Part shown: positions 25,452 through 35,424 of the stretch, piece after piece | Position numbering within the stretch: the stretch's first letter is position 1 | Layout: each line of letters opens with the position of its first letter | Assembly (NCBI GenBank): GCA_002840735.1 | Contig: PHBY01000002.1 | Coordinates: forward strand, 186,001 to 250,000 | Source of the DNA: Chloroflexi bacterium HGW-Chloroflexi-2 | Lineage (GTDB): Bacteria > Chloroflexota > Anaerolineae > Anaerolineales > Anaerolineaceae | Direction of reading: 5' to 3' | Length of the DNA: 64,000 bases | Made by a program: the position numbers and the translations under genes | The notes under the pieces: generated by a model | Databases searched by the model: none | What the model saw: only the letters and a program-made list of their open reading frames with translations | Told to the model about the DNA's origin: nothing

Positions 25452-26624
25452 ATGTCAAAAACAATAGGGATTCTTACTGGTGGCGGTGATGTGCCAGGAT
25501 TAAATCCTGCGATAAAATCTGTTGTCGTTGGTGCAATGGAAATGGGTTACAAGGTTTTTGGAATTCGGAGAGGTTGGGCGGGACTTTTGCAATACGATTT
25601 AAATGAACCTTCAACTCATGAATATTATATAAAAGAATTAACTTACAACGACGTTCGTACAATAGATAGAACTGGAGGAACGTTTTTGCATACGTCCCGA
25701 ACAAATCCACAAAAAGTAAAAAAGTCGGACGTGCCAGGCTTTCTTAGCAAATCCAACTGGGGAAAACCTGTTAAAGGAATGGATGATTATGTAGATTTCA
25801 CGGACTATACACTTGATGTATTAGGACATCTAGGAATTGATACTTTAGTTCCAATTGGGGGGGATGACACATTAAGTTTTGCTGTCAGATTACACAAAGA
25901 AGGATATCCGGTGATTGGAATACCAAAAACAATGGATAATGATGTTTTTGGAACAGATTATTGTATCGGATTTTCTACCGCAATCACACGTAGTGTCGAA
26001 TTTATTACAAATATGAGGACATCAGTTGGCTCCCACGAACGGATTGGAATTATTGAATTATTTGGTAGGAATTCTGGGGAAACAAGTTTAATCAGTGCTT
26101 ATCTTGCTTATGTTGACAGAGCATTGATTCCTGAGGTCCCTTTTTCGATTGAAAAATTGTGTAATTTTATTTTGGAAGATAAGCGCGCAAATACCTCCAA
26201 TTACTCCATTCTTACAATTTCAGAAGGTGCAATCATTGAAGGTGATGATGTTTACGAAACCGGCGAAGAAGATGCTTATGGACATAAGAAATTAGGTGGC
26301 ATCGGTATCATTCTGTCTGAAAAAATTAAACGGATCACCGGGCAGAACACTATGGTTCAGCAACTTGGATATCTAATGCGGTCTGGGGCACCAGATTCTT
26401 TAGATCGAATGGTAGCAATGTCGTTTGGAAATCTTGTATCACAGTTATTGCGAAGAAAAGAGACGGGAAAGCTCGTCGCATTACACGGTGGAAAATATAC
26501 AACTGTTCCGATTGAAATGGTATTAGCAGGCAGAAAACGAGTAGACGTACCAGCTTTTTATGATATAGATCAATATAAACCCAAAATTAAAGATTTTATG
26601 GGTGTTCCGATGTTCTTAAGCTAA
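25452..26624 (+). CDS. pfp: phosphofructokinase, PPi-type active site
   Basis: A 390-residue phosphofructokinase (glycolysis, fructose 6-phosphate to fructose 1,6-bisphosphate). GGGDVPGLN binds phosphate donor; [11 protein letters not shown] carries Asp139 where ATP enzymes have Gly, and IPKTMDNDV carries Lys159 where E. coli ATP-PFK has Gly. The Asp/Lys pair is the established mark of pyrophosphate-dependent enzymes, so a reversible PPi-PFK is predicted; donor not proven. [12 protein letters not shown] and an FGRNSGETS block form the sugar site. A TAGGAG site precedes the start; a terminator follows. Confidence 0.88.
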   Translation: MSKTIGILTGGGDVPGLNPAIKSVVVGAMEMGYKVFGIRRGWAGLLQYDLNEPSTHEYYIKELTYNDVRTIDRTGGTFLHTSRTNPQKVKKSDVPGFLSKSNWGKPVKGMDDYVDFTDYTLDVLGHLGIDTLVPIGGDDTLSFAVRLHKEGYPVIGIPKTMDNDVFGTDYCIGFSTAITRSVEFITNMRTSVGSHERIGIIELFGRNSGETSLISAYLAYVDRALIPEVPFSIEKLCNFILEDKRANTSNYSILTISEGAIIEGDDVYETGEEDAYGHKKLGGIGIILSEKIKRITGQNTMVQQLGYLMRSGAPDSLDRMVAMSFGNLVSQLLRRKETGKLVALHGGKYTTVPIEMVLAGRKRVDVPAFYDIDQYKPKIKDFMGVPMFLS

Positions 26625-26632
26625 TTGAGAAG

Positions 26633-26658
26633 ATGGGTGATTTCACCCATTTTCTTTT
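26633..26658 (+). terminator. rho-independent terminator after pfp
   Basis: ATGGGTGA (26633-26640) pairs with TCACCCAT (26643-26650), followed by TTTCTTTT. The Nudix gene starts 10 bases later, so the element partly shields it from read-through. Confidence 0.75.
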
Positions 26659-26667
26659 AGGATCAAT

Positions 26668-27162
26668 ATGGATAAACACAATCAGAATATATTACCTGGT
26701 CGTTATCAAGTTGTACCTAGAACGCTAATATTTATCAGAAATGATGATGAAATATTATTAATTAAAGGTGCAGTAGATAAAAAAATTTGGACTGGATTAT
26801 ATAACGGAATTGGTGGACATATAGAAAGGGGTGAGGATGCTTTATCCGCTGCACATAGAGAAGTGTTTGAAGAGACTGGTTTACGAAACATTCAATTAGA
26901 TTTACGGGCCATTATTTTTATTGATGTTGAGGAGTACCAAGGAATTTCAATGTTTGTTTTTCTAGGAAATTCTAAAAAAAAGGTTTTGGTTTCAAGTGAA
27001 GAAGGTAGGTTGGATTGGATAAAAATTGATCATATTCACAACTATCCCCTGGTCGAAGATTTGTATCAATTTATTCCAATGATTCTTAGCACTGAAAAGA
27101 AAATCCAATTTGGAAGATATTACTACAATGATGGAAAATTGGTGATGGAATTTAAAAAATAG
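26668..27162 (+). CDS. Nudix hydrolase
   Basis: A 164-residue Nudix protein with a complete box, GGHIERGEDALSAAHREV followed by FEETGL, giving the metal-binding glutamates. The start of the domain (PRTLIFIRNDDEILLIKG) resembles MutT/8-oxo-dGTP hydrolases. The actual nucleotide is unknown. It converges with rsmD with only 2 bases between stops and follows a terminator, so it may depend on a promoter within or near the hairpin region. Confidence 0.85.
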   Translation: MDKHNQNILPGRYQVVPRTLIFIRNDDEILLIKGAVDKKIWTGLYNGIGGHIERGEDALSAAHREVFEETGLRNIQLDLRAIIFIDVEEYQGISMFVFLGNSKKKVLVSSEEGRLDWIKIDHIHNYPLVEDLYQFIPMILSTEKKIQFGRYYYNDGKLVMEFKK

Positions 27163-27164
27163 GC

Positions 27165-27731
27165 TTATTCGTCAATAGGCCTTTGATAAAAAATAAACAA
27201 TGTTGAACCATATTGCCTTTGGTCAAATTCTCTAAAATTTTTCAATTCTATTGTTTTATATTCAACGGGGTGAATTTGGACTATTATCCAGCCATCATCG
27301 ATTACCCAATCAGGATTATGGTCGAGGATTTCAATGGTTTTTTGCCATAACCCTTTATATTGCGGGGGGGCGATAAATACATAATCATAAGACTTTTTTG
27401 GTGTTTTTTTCAAATAAACAAAAGTGTCGCTTTTTATCACCTCTGAGTATTGGTGAAATTTTGTATAAATCAAATTTCTTTTGATCGTTTCAATGGCAAG
27501 GGGATGTAAATCAATGATTGTTGCTGATTTTGCGCCACGACTTAATGCCTCAATACTGACACTCCCAGTTCCTCCAAAACAATCCAACCATGAAGAGTCT
27601 ATCAAGTCCGTTGAAATTATATTAAATAAAGCTTCTTTTGCGCGGTCTGTGATTGGTCTGGTACTATCCCCTGGAACTGATTGTATTCGCATCCCTTTTG
27701 CTTTTCCAGCAATTATTCGTAATGTACTCAT
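27165..27731 (-). CDS. rsmD: RsmD-type 16S rRNA (guanine-N2)-methyltransferase
   Basis: A 188-residue SAM-dependent methyltransferase. MSTLRIIAGKAKGMRIQSVP, RPITDRAKEALFNII and LDCFGGTGSVSIEALSRGA are typical of RsmD, which methylates G966 in 16S rRNA. The catalytic motif IV reads IAPPQYKGL, lacking the first Asp of the usual DPPY/F. It is the last gene of the minus-strand operon from 31917 and overlaps the ATPase gene by 4 bases (ATGA). Confidence 0.88.
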   Translation of the reverse strand: MSTLRIIAGKAKGMRIQSVPGDSTRPITDRAKEALFNIISTDLIDSSWLDCFGGTGSVSIEALSRGAKSATIIDLHPLAIETIKRNLIYTKFHQYSEVIKSDTFVYLKKTPKKSYDYVFIAPPQYKGLWQKTIEILDHNPDWVIDDGWIIVQIHPVEYKTIELKNFREFDQRQYGSTLFIFYQRPIDE

Positions 27732-28924
27732 TCTAAAATTTTATCCAGAACGGAATTAATTTCCTCATTTTCTGCTTCGTTATTTTCGATGAAATTATTG
27801 ATGTATGTTGAACGACGCAACCTAAGCGCCATAGGAGCAATCGATTTGATATCTTCGATTGTGATTTGATCACGATTTTCTGAGGCTGCCAAAGCTTTTG
27901 CTGCTTCAAACAAAGTTAATTCTGCTCTTAGAGAGTGAATATTTAAATCTTTTATTAATTCAATCCCATATTTTGCAATTTTTGAGTCAATTTTTACTTT
28001 CCAAACAAATTTTCTAGCGTTCTCTATTTCCTGTCTGGCTATATTATTTTCATCCCGGTAAATTTGAATAAATTCATACGGATTACTGAGATAGTGACTG
28101 ACTCGAAAATAGGCTTCTAATCTGTCAGCGTCATTATCAAGGCCTCGGGTAACCACCCTTAAACCAAAACGATCCATTATTTGAGGTCTGAGATTGCCTT
28201 CTTCTGGATTCATTGACCCAATTAATGTGAACCTGGAACGAAATGTTGATGACAAAGAAGCACTTCGCACGGTGTATTTCCCCATCGCTGCTGCGTCTAG
28301 AATTGAATTTATGGTTTCGTTTGATAATAAATTAACTTCATCGATATACAGGATATTTTTATCTGCAAGGGATAAAATACCTCTTTTAAGATGCATTTTG
28401 TTGTTTTTATGATAAATCTCATCTATGCTTCCTGTAACACTTTCCAGGTCTGTATTTAGAGGTAATTCTATTATCTTTACTTTTGAAAATTCTGAAATTG
28501 ATATATTTTCTGCATATTTTTGAGCACATTCAGGACAAACACCATCGATTCCATTCACATCAATATGTTCTGGTAAGCAACCGAATTGGCATGAACTACT
28601 TTCCACAAAAGGTAGAATATCTACCAAACCTTTCACTGAGGTGGTTTTAGCAGTTCCTCTGGGTCCAATTAATAGTACACCGCCTATATTGGGATTAATA
28701 ATTGTAAGAATTAAAGCCAATTTCATTTCATATTGGCCAACAATTCCTAAGAATGGATAAAATAATGGTTCCGCAATTCCTGAATCATGTTGAAAATCAT
28801 AGTGGCTAATATTCTTTCCCGAAGCAATATCAATCAGTTCTTTTAATGATCTGATATTTGTATTATTGACATGCGGAGTTTCAGATTTTCCAGGGTTGTG
28901 TTCTTCGAAATTATCCAATGACAT
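27728..28924 (-). CDS. BchI/ChlI-like AAA+ ATPase
   Basis: A 398-residue AAA+ protein of the magnesium-chelatase subunit I family. Walker A is GPRGTAKTTSVKGL and Walker B ILYIDEVNLLSN; the sensor region GSMNPEEGNLRPQIMDRFGL is typical of BchI. An inserted segment has four Cys (CQFGC, then CPEC), perhaps a zinc site. No BchD, BchH or other pigment gene is near, so chlorophyll synthesis is not implied; such lone ATPases often act as MoxR-like chaperones. ATG 28924 overlaps the GtrA gene by 14 bases; the further start at 28975 would overlap by 65. Confidence 0.85.
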   Translation of the reverse strand: MSLDNFEEHNPGKSETPHVNNTNIRSLKELIDIASGKNISHYDFQHDSGIAEPLFYPFLGIVGQYEMKLALILTIINPNIGGVLLIGPRGTAKTTSVKGLVDILPFVESSSCQFGCLPEHIDVNGIDGVCPECAQKYAENISISEFSKVKIIELPLNTDLESVTGSIDEIYHKNNKMHLKRGILSLADKNILYIDEVNLLSNETINSILDAAAMGKYTVRSASLSSTFRSRFTLIGSMNPEEGNLRPQIMDRFGLRVVTRGLDNDADRLEAYFRVSHYLSNPYEFIQIYRDENNIARQEIENARKFVWKVKIDSKIAKYGIELIKDLNIHSLRAELTLFEAAKALAASENRDQITIEDIKSIAPMALRLRRSTYINNFIENNEAENEEINSVLDKILE

Positions 28925-29369
28925 CGTTATACGTCCAAAATCGATTTGCGAAAAAATTCCAGAACAAGACGACAAGAATTAAAAATGCTAAAGTTAAATT
29001 ATATCCAATAAAGGTCGGTGTTAATACAAAGGAAGCAGGAATTATACGGTCTACAATTGACAATACTAACTTTTCAATAGGGCTGAATAAAAGACTTCTT
29101 ATCCCTAAACCAACTAAACTCACAACTGAAAATTGAATAAATTGTTGTTGAAAGCGTTTGGCTCGTGAATCTGGGTATGTCCAATATCTATTCAGCAGGA
29201 AATTGCTGAGCACCGCGCAAATAAAAGAGATAATACTGGCGTGAAAAGGTTTAAATTTCACGAAATGAATCAAAAGATTAAAAACACCAAAATCAATGAT
29301 TGCCCCAAAAGCTCCAACTATACCAAATTTTACGAATCTTTTTTGTTCTTTTCGATTTGAAATTATCAT
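28911..29369 (-). CDS. GtrA-family membrane protein
   Basis: A 152-residue protein with four membrane helices and the family start [20 protein letters not shown], plus [14 protein letters not shown] and [11 protein letters not shown]. GtrA proteins are thought to help flip polyprenyl-phosphate sugars across the membrane. That fits the many GT-C enzymes in this window and the sugar-nucleotide enzyme encoded just upstream, with which it shares an ATGA overlap. Confidence 0.9.
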   Translation of the reverse strand: MIISNRKEQKRFVKFGIVGAFGAIIDFGVFNLLIHFVKFKPFHASIISFICAVLSNFLLNRYWTYPDSRAKRFQQQFIQFSVVSLVGLGIRSLLFSPIEKLVLSIVDRIIPASFVLTPTFIGYNLTLAFLILVVLFWNFFANRFWTYNDVIG

Positions 29370-30325
29370 TTAATTCCCAATTTTGTTCGAAAATAAGGTA
29401 TTGTTTTGGATAAACCTTGTGTTAATGAGTATTCTGGTTCCCAATTTAATAAGGTTTTAGCTTTTGATATATCTGGTCTTCTTCGTTCTGGGTCATCACC
29501 CAGTCGCATATCGTCTTTAACAACGATTCCAGCGGGATTATTAATGATTTCATTAATTTTTAGAGCTAATTCTAAAACTGACATTTCAACTGGATTACCA
29601 ATATTGATGGGTTCATGGACATCTGAAAGCAATAAACGATATATTCCGTCAATTAAATCATCAACATAACAGAAACTTCTTGTTTGTGAACCTTCACCAT
29701 AAATCGTTAATGGTTCATTTCTTAAGGCTTGTTGAATAAAATTCGGGATGACTCGACCGTCATCCAGTCGCATCCTTGGACCATAGGTGTTGAAAATGCG
29801 AACAATGCGTGTATTGATACCATGAAATCGATGATAGGACATTGTTAATGCTTCCGCAAAGCGCTTGGCTTCATCATACATCGAGCGCGGTCCAGTGGGA
29901 TCTACATGTCCCCAGTAAGATTCTTTCTGCGGATGTTCTTTTGGATCACCATAAATTTCACTGGTTGAAGCTAGTAAAAAGATTGCATTGTTTGCTTTTG
30001 CGACACCAAGTGCGTTATGCGTTCCTAATGCACCTGCTTTCATTGTCTGAATTGGAAGATTTGGGTATCCATAAGGTGATTCTTTATTCGGACTGGCAGG
30101 AGAGGCGAAATGCAGCACTGCATTTAAATTGCCGGGAACAAATATAAAATTTGACACGTCTTGCCTTATGAATGAAAAATTTTCATTTGTAGAAAGGTGG
30201 GCGAGATTTTGTGGATCACCCGTTAAAAAATTGTCCATACCAATTACTGAATGACCTTCGAGCAATAATTTTTCACATAAGTGTGATCCTAAGAATCCAG
30301 CTGCGCCTGTTAGTAAAATCCTCAT
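29366..30325 (-). CDS. UDP-glucuronate decarboxylase-like SDR epimerase
   Basis: A 319-residue extended SDR protein. NAD-binding [10 protein letters not shown], the active-site [16 protein letters not shown] and [11 protein letters not shown] (Tyr and Lys), and [16 protein letters not shown] follow UDP-xylose synthase (UXS). It probably makes UDP-xylose from UDP-glucuronate. The ATG at 30325, five bases after the upstream stop, has GGAAATAA before it; the in-frame ATG at 30340 would overlap the upstream gene and add five residues. Upstream of gtrA in one operon. Confidence 0.88.
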   Translation of the reverse strand: MRILLTGAAGFLGSHLCEKLLLEGHSVIGMDNFLTGDPQNLAHLSTNENFSFIRQDVSNFIFVPGNLNAVLHFASPASPNKESPYGYPNLPIQTMKAGALGTHNALGVAKANNAIFLLASTSEIYGDPKEHPQKESYWGHVDPTGPRSMYDEAKRFAEALTMSYHRFHGINTRIVRIFNTYGPRMRLDDGRVIPNFIQQALRNEPLTIYGEGSQTRSFCYVDDLIDGIYRLLLSDVHEPINIGNPVEMSVLELALKINEIINNPAGIVVKDDMRLGDDPERRRPDISKAKTLLNWEPEYSLTQGLSKTIPYFRTKLGIK

Positions 30326-30330
30326 TGTTA

Positions 30331-31917
30331 TTATTTCCATTCTATTCGAGTTATTAATCCATCACCTGTAATCTGATGAGTGGAAAATTGGTCATTCATA
30401 TTGATTATCCATAAATTTCCCTGATAAATGAAACCTAGCTGACAAATTTGATCATCTGTACATGGTGAGGAATAGATTTTTTGAGGTTCCAGTCCTTGCA
30501 TATCGTCTAGCGGGAAAATTGTTTGTGAATTAGAGCCATCACGATCGCTGACGGTAAAACGGTACCTGCTTGATTCACTATTTTCAGGAAAAATTGCTTC
30601 AAGAAATCCTATTTGATACTTATCTTTAATTTCAGATGACTGAATTATTGTTGGAAATGCAAACATCCCCACATTCTCGTTTGCAGTCACTGATTGGTTG
30701 GTTTGAGTGTCTACTGCTTTGAGATCAAAAATTGGTGAAAGTTCAGGATTTTCTTGAGATGGATCATTACGGTGATCGACCCAATAAATGAAACGATTGT
30801 CTTTTGACCAGGAAAAAGGTGATACCCAGGCCCAATCACTTTTCGTTTGGTAAGGAATAATATCCGTAATGATTTCTAATTCCTGGTCCTCTATATTAAT
30901 TAAGCCTAATGCATCAGGTCTAATAAATGCAAGTTTTTTTCCATCTGGACTGAATTGGAAATTTGTTCCCCACCAACCGTAAATTCCACCAGAATTACTT
31001 TCGATGACCTCTTCAGTACGCAAAACTTTTCCATCCGCCCCCAGTGTTAATTCTATTAAGTTGTTGTTTGCCTGCCATCCTGGTGCCACATCTCGAGGTT
31101 CAACCGTAGAAGTAAGAACTGAAAGCGTATTTCCTGGAATCCACTCTGCGAAATGGATCACATTATCAATTTTGAGATAAACCGGTTCTGAATCTTCAAT
31201 TTCGGTATTGATCACCCAGAGTTCATTGATAGCTTCTTCCTTTTCACTAATCTGAGTGAATAATAACCATTTTCCATTGGGAGAAATCCTCAAAATTCGA
31301 CCATCCAGTTTTCCATTCGTAAGAATTGGTTTGCGATTTGAAGTTTGATCTTGCATCATCCAGGCATTACCAGAAGATAGATAGATTATTTTGCCATTTA
31401 TTGGGATTGAATTGAATGGTGATTGAACGCCTATCATTATGATTTCTGGTTTTGGATTAACAATTTCAACTCTCCGAATTTCAGTTCTTGAAAATAATTG
31501 CCCGTTTTCAAACAAAAGGCGATAAGTTATTTCACGTATTCCATTTATACCTGGTTGGATGAGAATGTTTTGCCTTTCGGGAAGAGCTTCATTCCTGACT
31601 GTTTGTTGTTCGAATGGAATAACAATTTCTTCTGTCTCAAACTTTTCCTCGACACGGATAATTTTTATTGAAACAGGTTCAGTAATGACTGTGAAAACTG
31701 GTGGATCTACTTTATCTAATGGATTAAGAACTATTTCTTGGGAAGATAAAACGGTTTGTATTGTGGACCCAATTTCAATTTCCAAAGATATTTTTTTTTC
31801 GTCTATAATTATTTCAATTGGGATAGAAGTAATTTCGGATTGGGTGGTACAACCTTGAAAGGTAAATACTACAATCAGTAGAAGAATCAATGCATTAAAT
31901 AAATTGAATTTTGGCAT
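30331..31917 (-). CDS. lipoprotein with G5 domain and beta-propeller
   Basis: A 528-residue secreted lipoprotein: signal peptide with lipobox ending TFQGC (Cys23). Residues about 75-160 form a G5 domain ([15 protein letters not shown], then [18 protein letters not shown]), a module found on cell-wall binding and hydrolysing proteins. From about 185 to the end, TolB-like repeats such as [21 protein letters not shown] and [13 protein letters not shown] indicate a propeller. It should face the outside of the cell membrane. First gene of the operon down to rsmD. Confidence 0.82.
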   Translation of the reverse strand: MPKFNLFNALILLLIVVFTFQGCTTQSEITSIPIEIIIDEKKISLEIEIGSTIQTVLSSQEIVLNPLDKVDPPVFTVITEPVSIKIIRVEEKFETEEIVIPFEQQTVRNEALPERQNILIQPGINGIREITYRLLFENGQLFSRTEIRRVEIVNPKPEIIMIGVQSPFNSIPINGKIIYLSSGNAWMMQDQTSNRKPILTNGKLDGRILRISPNGKWLLFTQISEKEEAINELWVINTEIEDSEPVYLKIDNVIHFAEWIPGNTLSVLTSTVEPRDVAPGWQANNNLIELTLGADGKVLRTEEVIESNSGGIYGWWGTNFQFSPDGKKLAFIRPDALGLINIEDQELEIITDIIPYQTKSDWAWVSPFSWSKDNRFIYWVDHRNDPSQENPELSPIFDLKAVDTQTNQSVTANENVGMFAFPTIIQSSEIKDKYQIGFLEAIFPENSESSRYRFTVSDRDGSNSQTIFPLDDMQGLEPQKIYSSPCTDDQICQLGFIYQGNLWIINMNDQFSTHQITGDGLITRIEWK

Positions 31918-31998
31918 TTAGAGTATCACAACGTTAGTGCCTAACTAATATAGATAATCAGGTATAATTTTGGTTTATTACAACTAGGCAATTATAGC

Positions 31999-32571
31999 AT
32001 GATAGAAAATAATGACCCACAAACAATACCAAATCTGGTTTCAGGCATAGAAGCCATTTTATTTATTTCTGGATCACCGGTTCAAGTTTCTCATTTGGCA
32101 GATACATTTAATGTAACATCTAAAGAAATTGATGCCAATCTTGATGTTTTGGAACATGATTTGATTAATGGAAGGGGAATCAGGTTATTAAGATATGGTG
32201 GAAAAGTTCAACTAACTTCTTCACCAGAATATTCAGAGTTGATTGAAAAGTATTTAGGCATAGAAACAACATCGAAATTGTCCCGGGCAGCACTGGAAAC
32301 ACTGGCAATAATTGCATATAGACAACCGATAACCAGACCAGGAATCGATGCTATAAGAGGTGTGAACAGTGATGCTGTTTTGAAAAGTTTGTTGAGCAAA
32401 GGTTTAATTGAGGAAAACGGAAGAACTGAAGGACCGGGTCGTCCGATTTTATACGGAATTACCGAAGAATTTCTCCAATATTTTGGGTTGGGTTCAATAG
32501 GCGAACTACCTGAATTATTTAGCGATGATTTGGAAGATATTACAAATAATATTGGAATACTAAAGGATTAA
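31999..32571 (+). CDS. scpB: segregation and condensation protein B
   Basis: A 190-residue ScpB, part of the SMC-ScpA-ScpB complex that compacts and separates chromosomes. Two winged-helix domains; diagnostic are GIEAILFISGSPV, LLRYGGKVQLTSSPEY, and SRAALETLAIIAYRQPITRPGI. It is 2 bases before rluB, the usual arrangement; scpA is not in this window. A TATAAT at 31963-31968 may belong to its promoter but no good -35 box is seen. Confidence 0.95.
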   Translation: MIENNDPQTIPNLVSGIEAILFISGSPVQVSHLADTFNVTSKEIDANLDVLEHDLINGRGIRLLRYGGKVQLTSSPEYSELIEKYLGIETTSKLSRAALETLAIIAYRQPITRPGIDAIRGVNSDAVLKSLLSKGLIEENGRTEGPGRPILYGITEEFLQYFGLGSIGELPELFSDDLEDITNNIGILKD

Positions 32572-32573
32572 GA

Positions 32574-33395
32574 ATGGCTGAAGAGCGGTTACAAAAAATA
32601 CTGGCAAAAGCTGGTTATGGCTCAAGAAGAGCAAATGAAGAATTAATATCGGCTGGTAGGGTGAAAGTAAATGGAAAACTTGCTTTTTTGGGTATGAAAG
32701 CAGACCCAACTCTTGATGAGATTTCTGTTGATAATTCAATTATTCCAAAAGAAGAAGCTTCATTATATATAGCCTTATATAAACCCAGAGGGATATTATC
32801 TGACAATGCACCGCTGGATAATAGGAAAAGTATCAGAGATCTCATCGATTTGGAAGGTCATTTTTTTACAGTTGGACGTCTGGATATGGAGAGTGAAGGT
32901 CTCATGATTCTTACAAATGATGGCGAATTGACGAATCGTCTCACGCATCCTCGTTATGGTCATGAAAAAGAATATTTGGTTTTAGTCGCAAAAAGACCAG
33001 ATGAAGAACAATTAGAAATTTGGCGTAGAGGAGTTGTTTTAGAAGATGGATTTCGTACAGCTCCAACAAAAGTTAGCATTCATAAATGGCATGGTAAGGG
33101 TGCCTGGCTAAAAGTGATATTACGTGAAGGTCACAAAAGACAAATTCGTGAAATCGGTCGTGTGATTGGTTTGCCTATTGTCAAATTAATTAGAGTAAGA
33201 ATTGCTTCCATAAATCTAGGCAATCTGAAATCAGGTGAATGGCGATATTTAACCCCAGATGAAGTGAAACAATTAAAAATGAGTGGGGAGGGGAAATTAG
33301 CTTCCACTGATAATAAAAACCGTATGAAGAAATTTTCTCCAAATTCAAGAAATAAGAAATTTGCTGAAAAAGCAAATTATAGAAAAAAGGAATAA
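32574..33395 (+). CDS. rluB: RluB-type pseudouridine synthase
   Basis: A 273-residue RsuA/RluB family enzyme. An N-terminal S4 RNA-binding domain (ERLQKILAKAGYGSRRANEE) is followed by the catalytic domain with Asp104 in GRLDMESEGLMILTNDGEL and KEYLVLV. It isomerises a uridine of 23S rRNA in relatives. The last 40 residues are basic and disordered-looking. Cotranscribed with scpB. Confidence 0.93.
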   Translation: MAEERLQKILAKAGYGSRRANEELISAGRVKVNGKLAFLGMKADPTLDEISVDNSIIPKEEASLYIALYKPRGILSDNAPLDNRKSIRDLIDLEGHFFTVGRLDMESEGLMILTNDGELTNRLTHPRYGHEKEYLVLVAKRPDEEQLEIWRRGVVLEDGFRTAPTKVSIHKWHGKGAWLKVILREGHKRQIREIGRVIGLPIVKLIRVRIASINLGNLKSGEWRYLTPDEVKQLKMSGEGKLASTDNKNRMKKFSPNSRNKKFAEKANYRKKE

Positions 33396-33417
33396 ATTAA
33401 TAACACAAGTTTAAATA

Positions 33418-34131
33418 TTATTGGATTTCTAAGAGATCCTCCAGTAATGCGTAAACTTCATCAGAAAGGTTGATATTCTTAGCCATTTTTCTAAATCGAT
33501 CTTTGACCTTTTCGAAAGGCATTATCAGAATATTATCTTTTTCAAAATTTCCAGAAATTGATACATTTTTATTTAAGAGTAGGACAAGCAATTTTAATTC
33601 TGGATTATCATCGTTTTTCGTTTTTTCTTTTAGAATCTTTTCAAGTTCTTTTTTGTGATGTTTATACTCAGATAGGGGATTGGGAAAATATTCTTTCTGT
33701 AAGAGTCTATTTACTAAGGAATTCCTTTTATGTGTCCAATTTTCTTTGTTTTCATCATAGATGATTTCACCATCAATAAATGTTGGAACAATGGACCATA
33801 AGCCTGCAGGTCCAATTAATAAATGATGAATTGATGAGCGGTAGTGAAAAATTTGAAATCGGTCATCCAATCCCTTAAACGTTTTGTCAATTAATTCATC
33901 TGGTCTCGGGGATTTTCCAAATCGATTGGTAAAAAATCCACTAACAGAAGATAGTAAAACTCCAACAATCATGATGGAAAAAAATATTGTGAATAAGTTT
34001 GGGTTTGAAAATATTTCTTCAGAAAACACAGCAATGAGACCAATAAGCATACACCCTAAACTTACCCAACGAAGAATTTTACCAATGGTTGCATTTCGTT
34101 GCACTGTTTTTTGATCAATGATGATTTTCAT
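33418..34131 (-). CDS. NERD-like membrane protein
   Basis: A 237-residue protein with two adjacent N-terminal helices (about residues 18-65) and a soluble C-terminal part. The stretch FQIFHYRSSIHHLLIGPAGL with later WSIVPTFIDGEI resembles the NERD nuclease-like fold core, but the catalytic Asp/Gln-x-Lys pattern is not clearly present, so nuclease activity is not claimed. It starts 3 bases after plsX on the same strand. Confidence 0.6.
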   Translation of the reverse strand: MKIIIDQKTVQRNATIGKILRWVSLGCMLIGLIAVFSEEIFSNPNLFTIFFSIMIVGVLLSSVSGFFTNRFGKSPRPDELIDKTFKGLDDRFQIFHYRSSIHHLLIGPAGLWSIVPTFIDGEIIYDENKENWTHKRNSLVNRLLQKEYFPNPLSEYKHHKKELEKILKEKTKNDDNPELKLLVLLLNKNVSISGNFEKDNILIMPFEKVKDRFRKMAKNINLSDEVYALLEDLLEIQ

Positions 34132-34134
34132 AAT

Positions 34135-35136
34135 TTATGCTTCAACTGAAATTTGCTTTTCAATGGCTGTTTGAATTTCACTGATTAGATTTAATTCAAC
34201 ATCTTGTTGGGCTGCTTTTATCCCATTGAAAATTGCCACAGAATTTGAGCGTCCATGTCCGATGAAGACAAGCCCATTAACTCCTAATAATCGGCCCGCT
34301 CCTACCTGGCTTGGATCCATCATTGTTTTTATTCGATTGAACGCGGGTTTTACAAGCAGACCACCCAGGCTAGTTATTACTCCAGACTTTATATCCTCTT
34401 TAATTATGTCTGTCATCATTTTTCCAATTGCTTCACTGGTCTTAAGAAAAACATTTCCAGTAAAACCATCACAAACAACTACATCCGTTTCGCCTGCAAA
34501 TACTTCTTTAGGTTCGACGTTTCCAATAAAATTAAAATCTGCTTTTTTCATCAAATCTTTAGATTCTTTGATGAGCTGGTTCCCTTTTCCTTCTTCTTCT
34601 CCATTTGAGAGCATTGCTACTCGGGGACTCGTGATGTTTAGAACTTTCTTAGCAAAAATACTCCCAATGATTCCAAATTGAACAAAAAAATCTGGTCGAC
34701 AATCTGCGTTTGCGCCAATATCCAGAACTACACATTGACCTTTTCGGGTTGGAAAAACAGTGGTTAATGCTGGTCGTTGAACCCCTTGCATTCTTTTTAA
34801 AATTGAGATTGCATTAAATAGTGCCCCTCCAGTGTTACCTGCGGTTACAAATGCCTGTCCCTTACCCTCCTTTAGCAATCTTAAGCCAACTGCCATGGAA
34901 TTATTTGGTTTCCTTCGAGATGCTTCCACTGGTTTATCAGTCATTTCTAAAACATCAGGGGCATCGATGATCTGAATCTTATTCGAATCAAAATTTGGTG
35001 GTAAATGTTTCTTAATAATTTCTGTATTACCCACCAGAATTAAATCAACGCCTAATTGTTGTACTGCTAAGATCGCGCCTTCAATCTCAGGAATTGGATA
35101 ATTATCACTTCCCATTGCGTCTAAAATGATTGTCAT
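34135..35136 (-). CDS. plsX: phosphate acyltransferase PlsX
   Basis: A 333-residue PlsX, which converts acyl-ACP to acyl-phosphate for phospholipid synthesis. Visible family blocks: ILDAMGSDNYPIPEIEGA, ASRRKPNNSMAVGLRLLKEG, AFVTAGNTGGALF, DIGANADCRPDF, VVCDGFTGNVFLKTSE and HGRSNSVAIFNGI. GGGAG precedes the ATG. No plsY or acpP next to it; a second acyltransferase lies at 50142. Confidence 0.96.
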   Translation of the reverse strand: MTIILDAMGSDNYPIPEIEGAILAVQQLGVDLILVGNTEIIKKHLPPNFDSNKIQIIDAPDVLEMTDKPVEASRRKPNNSMAVGLRLLKEGKGQAFVTAGNTGGALFNAISILKRMQGVQRPALTTVFPTRKGQCVVLDIGANADCRPDFFVQFGIIGSIFAKKVLNITSPRVAMLSNGEEEGKGNQLIKESKDLMKKADFNFIGNVEPKEVFAGETDVVVCDGFTGNVFLKTSEAIGKMMTDIIKEDIKSGVITSLGGLLVKPAFNRIKTMMDPSQVGAGRLLGVNGLVFIGHGRSNSVAIFNGIKAAQQDVELNLISEIQTAIEKQISVEA

Positions 35137-35272
35137 ATCAGTCTCCCTTTTTATTATTTTCTATGAAGAATTTTACTGTAGTTTTCAAATATCAAAATTT
35201 TTATTACTTCTTCTAATGAATGAAAGAATTGGAATGATCGGTTATTTTTTGTTGGATCATGAGCGTGTTTTC

Positions 35273-35300
35273 TTGACAGTAGTGTAATAGAGATTATAAT
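35273..35300 (+). promoter_or_regulatory. sigma70 promoter for tRNA-Leu
   Basis: TTGACA (35273-35278), 16-base spacer, TATAAT (35295-35300). Both boxes match consensus exactly and end 12 bases before the tRNA. Confidence 0.85.
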
Positions 35301-35312
35301 AACGAAGCATTT

Positions 35313-35394
35313 GCGCTGGTGCTGGAATTGGCAGACAGGCATGGTTGAGGGCCATGTGCCGCAAGGCGTGAGGGTTCAAGTCCCTCTCAGCGCA
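35313..35394 (+). tRNA. tRNA-Leu (GAG)
   Basis: The cloverleaf folds by eye: acceptor GCGCTGG with TCAGCGC, D arm with GGAATTGGCAGAC, anticodon stem CATGG/CCATG around TTGAGGG (anticodon GAG), a class II long variable arm GCC-GCAA-GGC, T arm GAGGG-TTCAAGT-CCCTC, and discriminator A. It reads CUC/CUU. The 3' CCA is not encoded. A consensus promoter precedes it and a terminator follows at once, so it is a one-gene transcript. Confidence 0.96.
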
Positions 35395-35397
35395 CTA

Positions 35398-35424
35398 AGA
35401 GACCATTCTTCGGTCTCTTTTTTT
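35398..35424 (+). terminator. rho-independent terminator after tRNA-Leu
   Basis: AGAGACC (35398-35404) pairs with GGTCTCT (35412-35418), followed by six T residues that run into the end of the convergent prenyltransferase gene. Confidence 0.88.

Noticed and set aside
27728-28924. Evidence for photosynthesis
   Set aside because: A lone BchI-like ATPase without other pigment genes does not support it.
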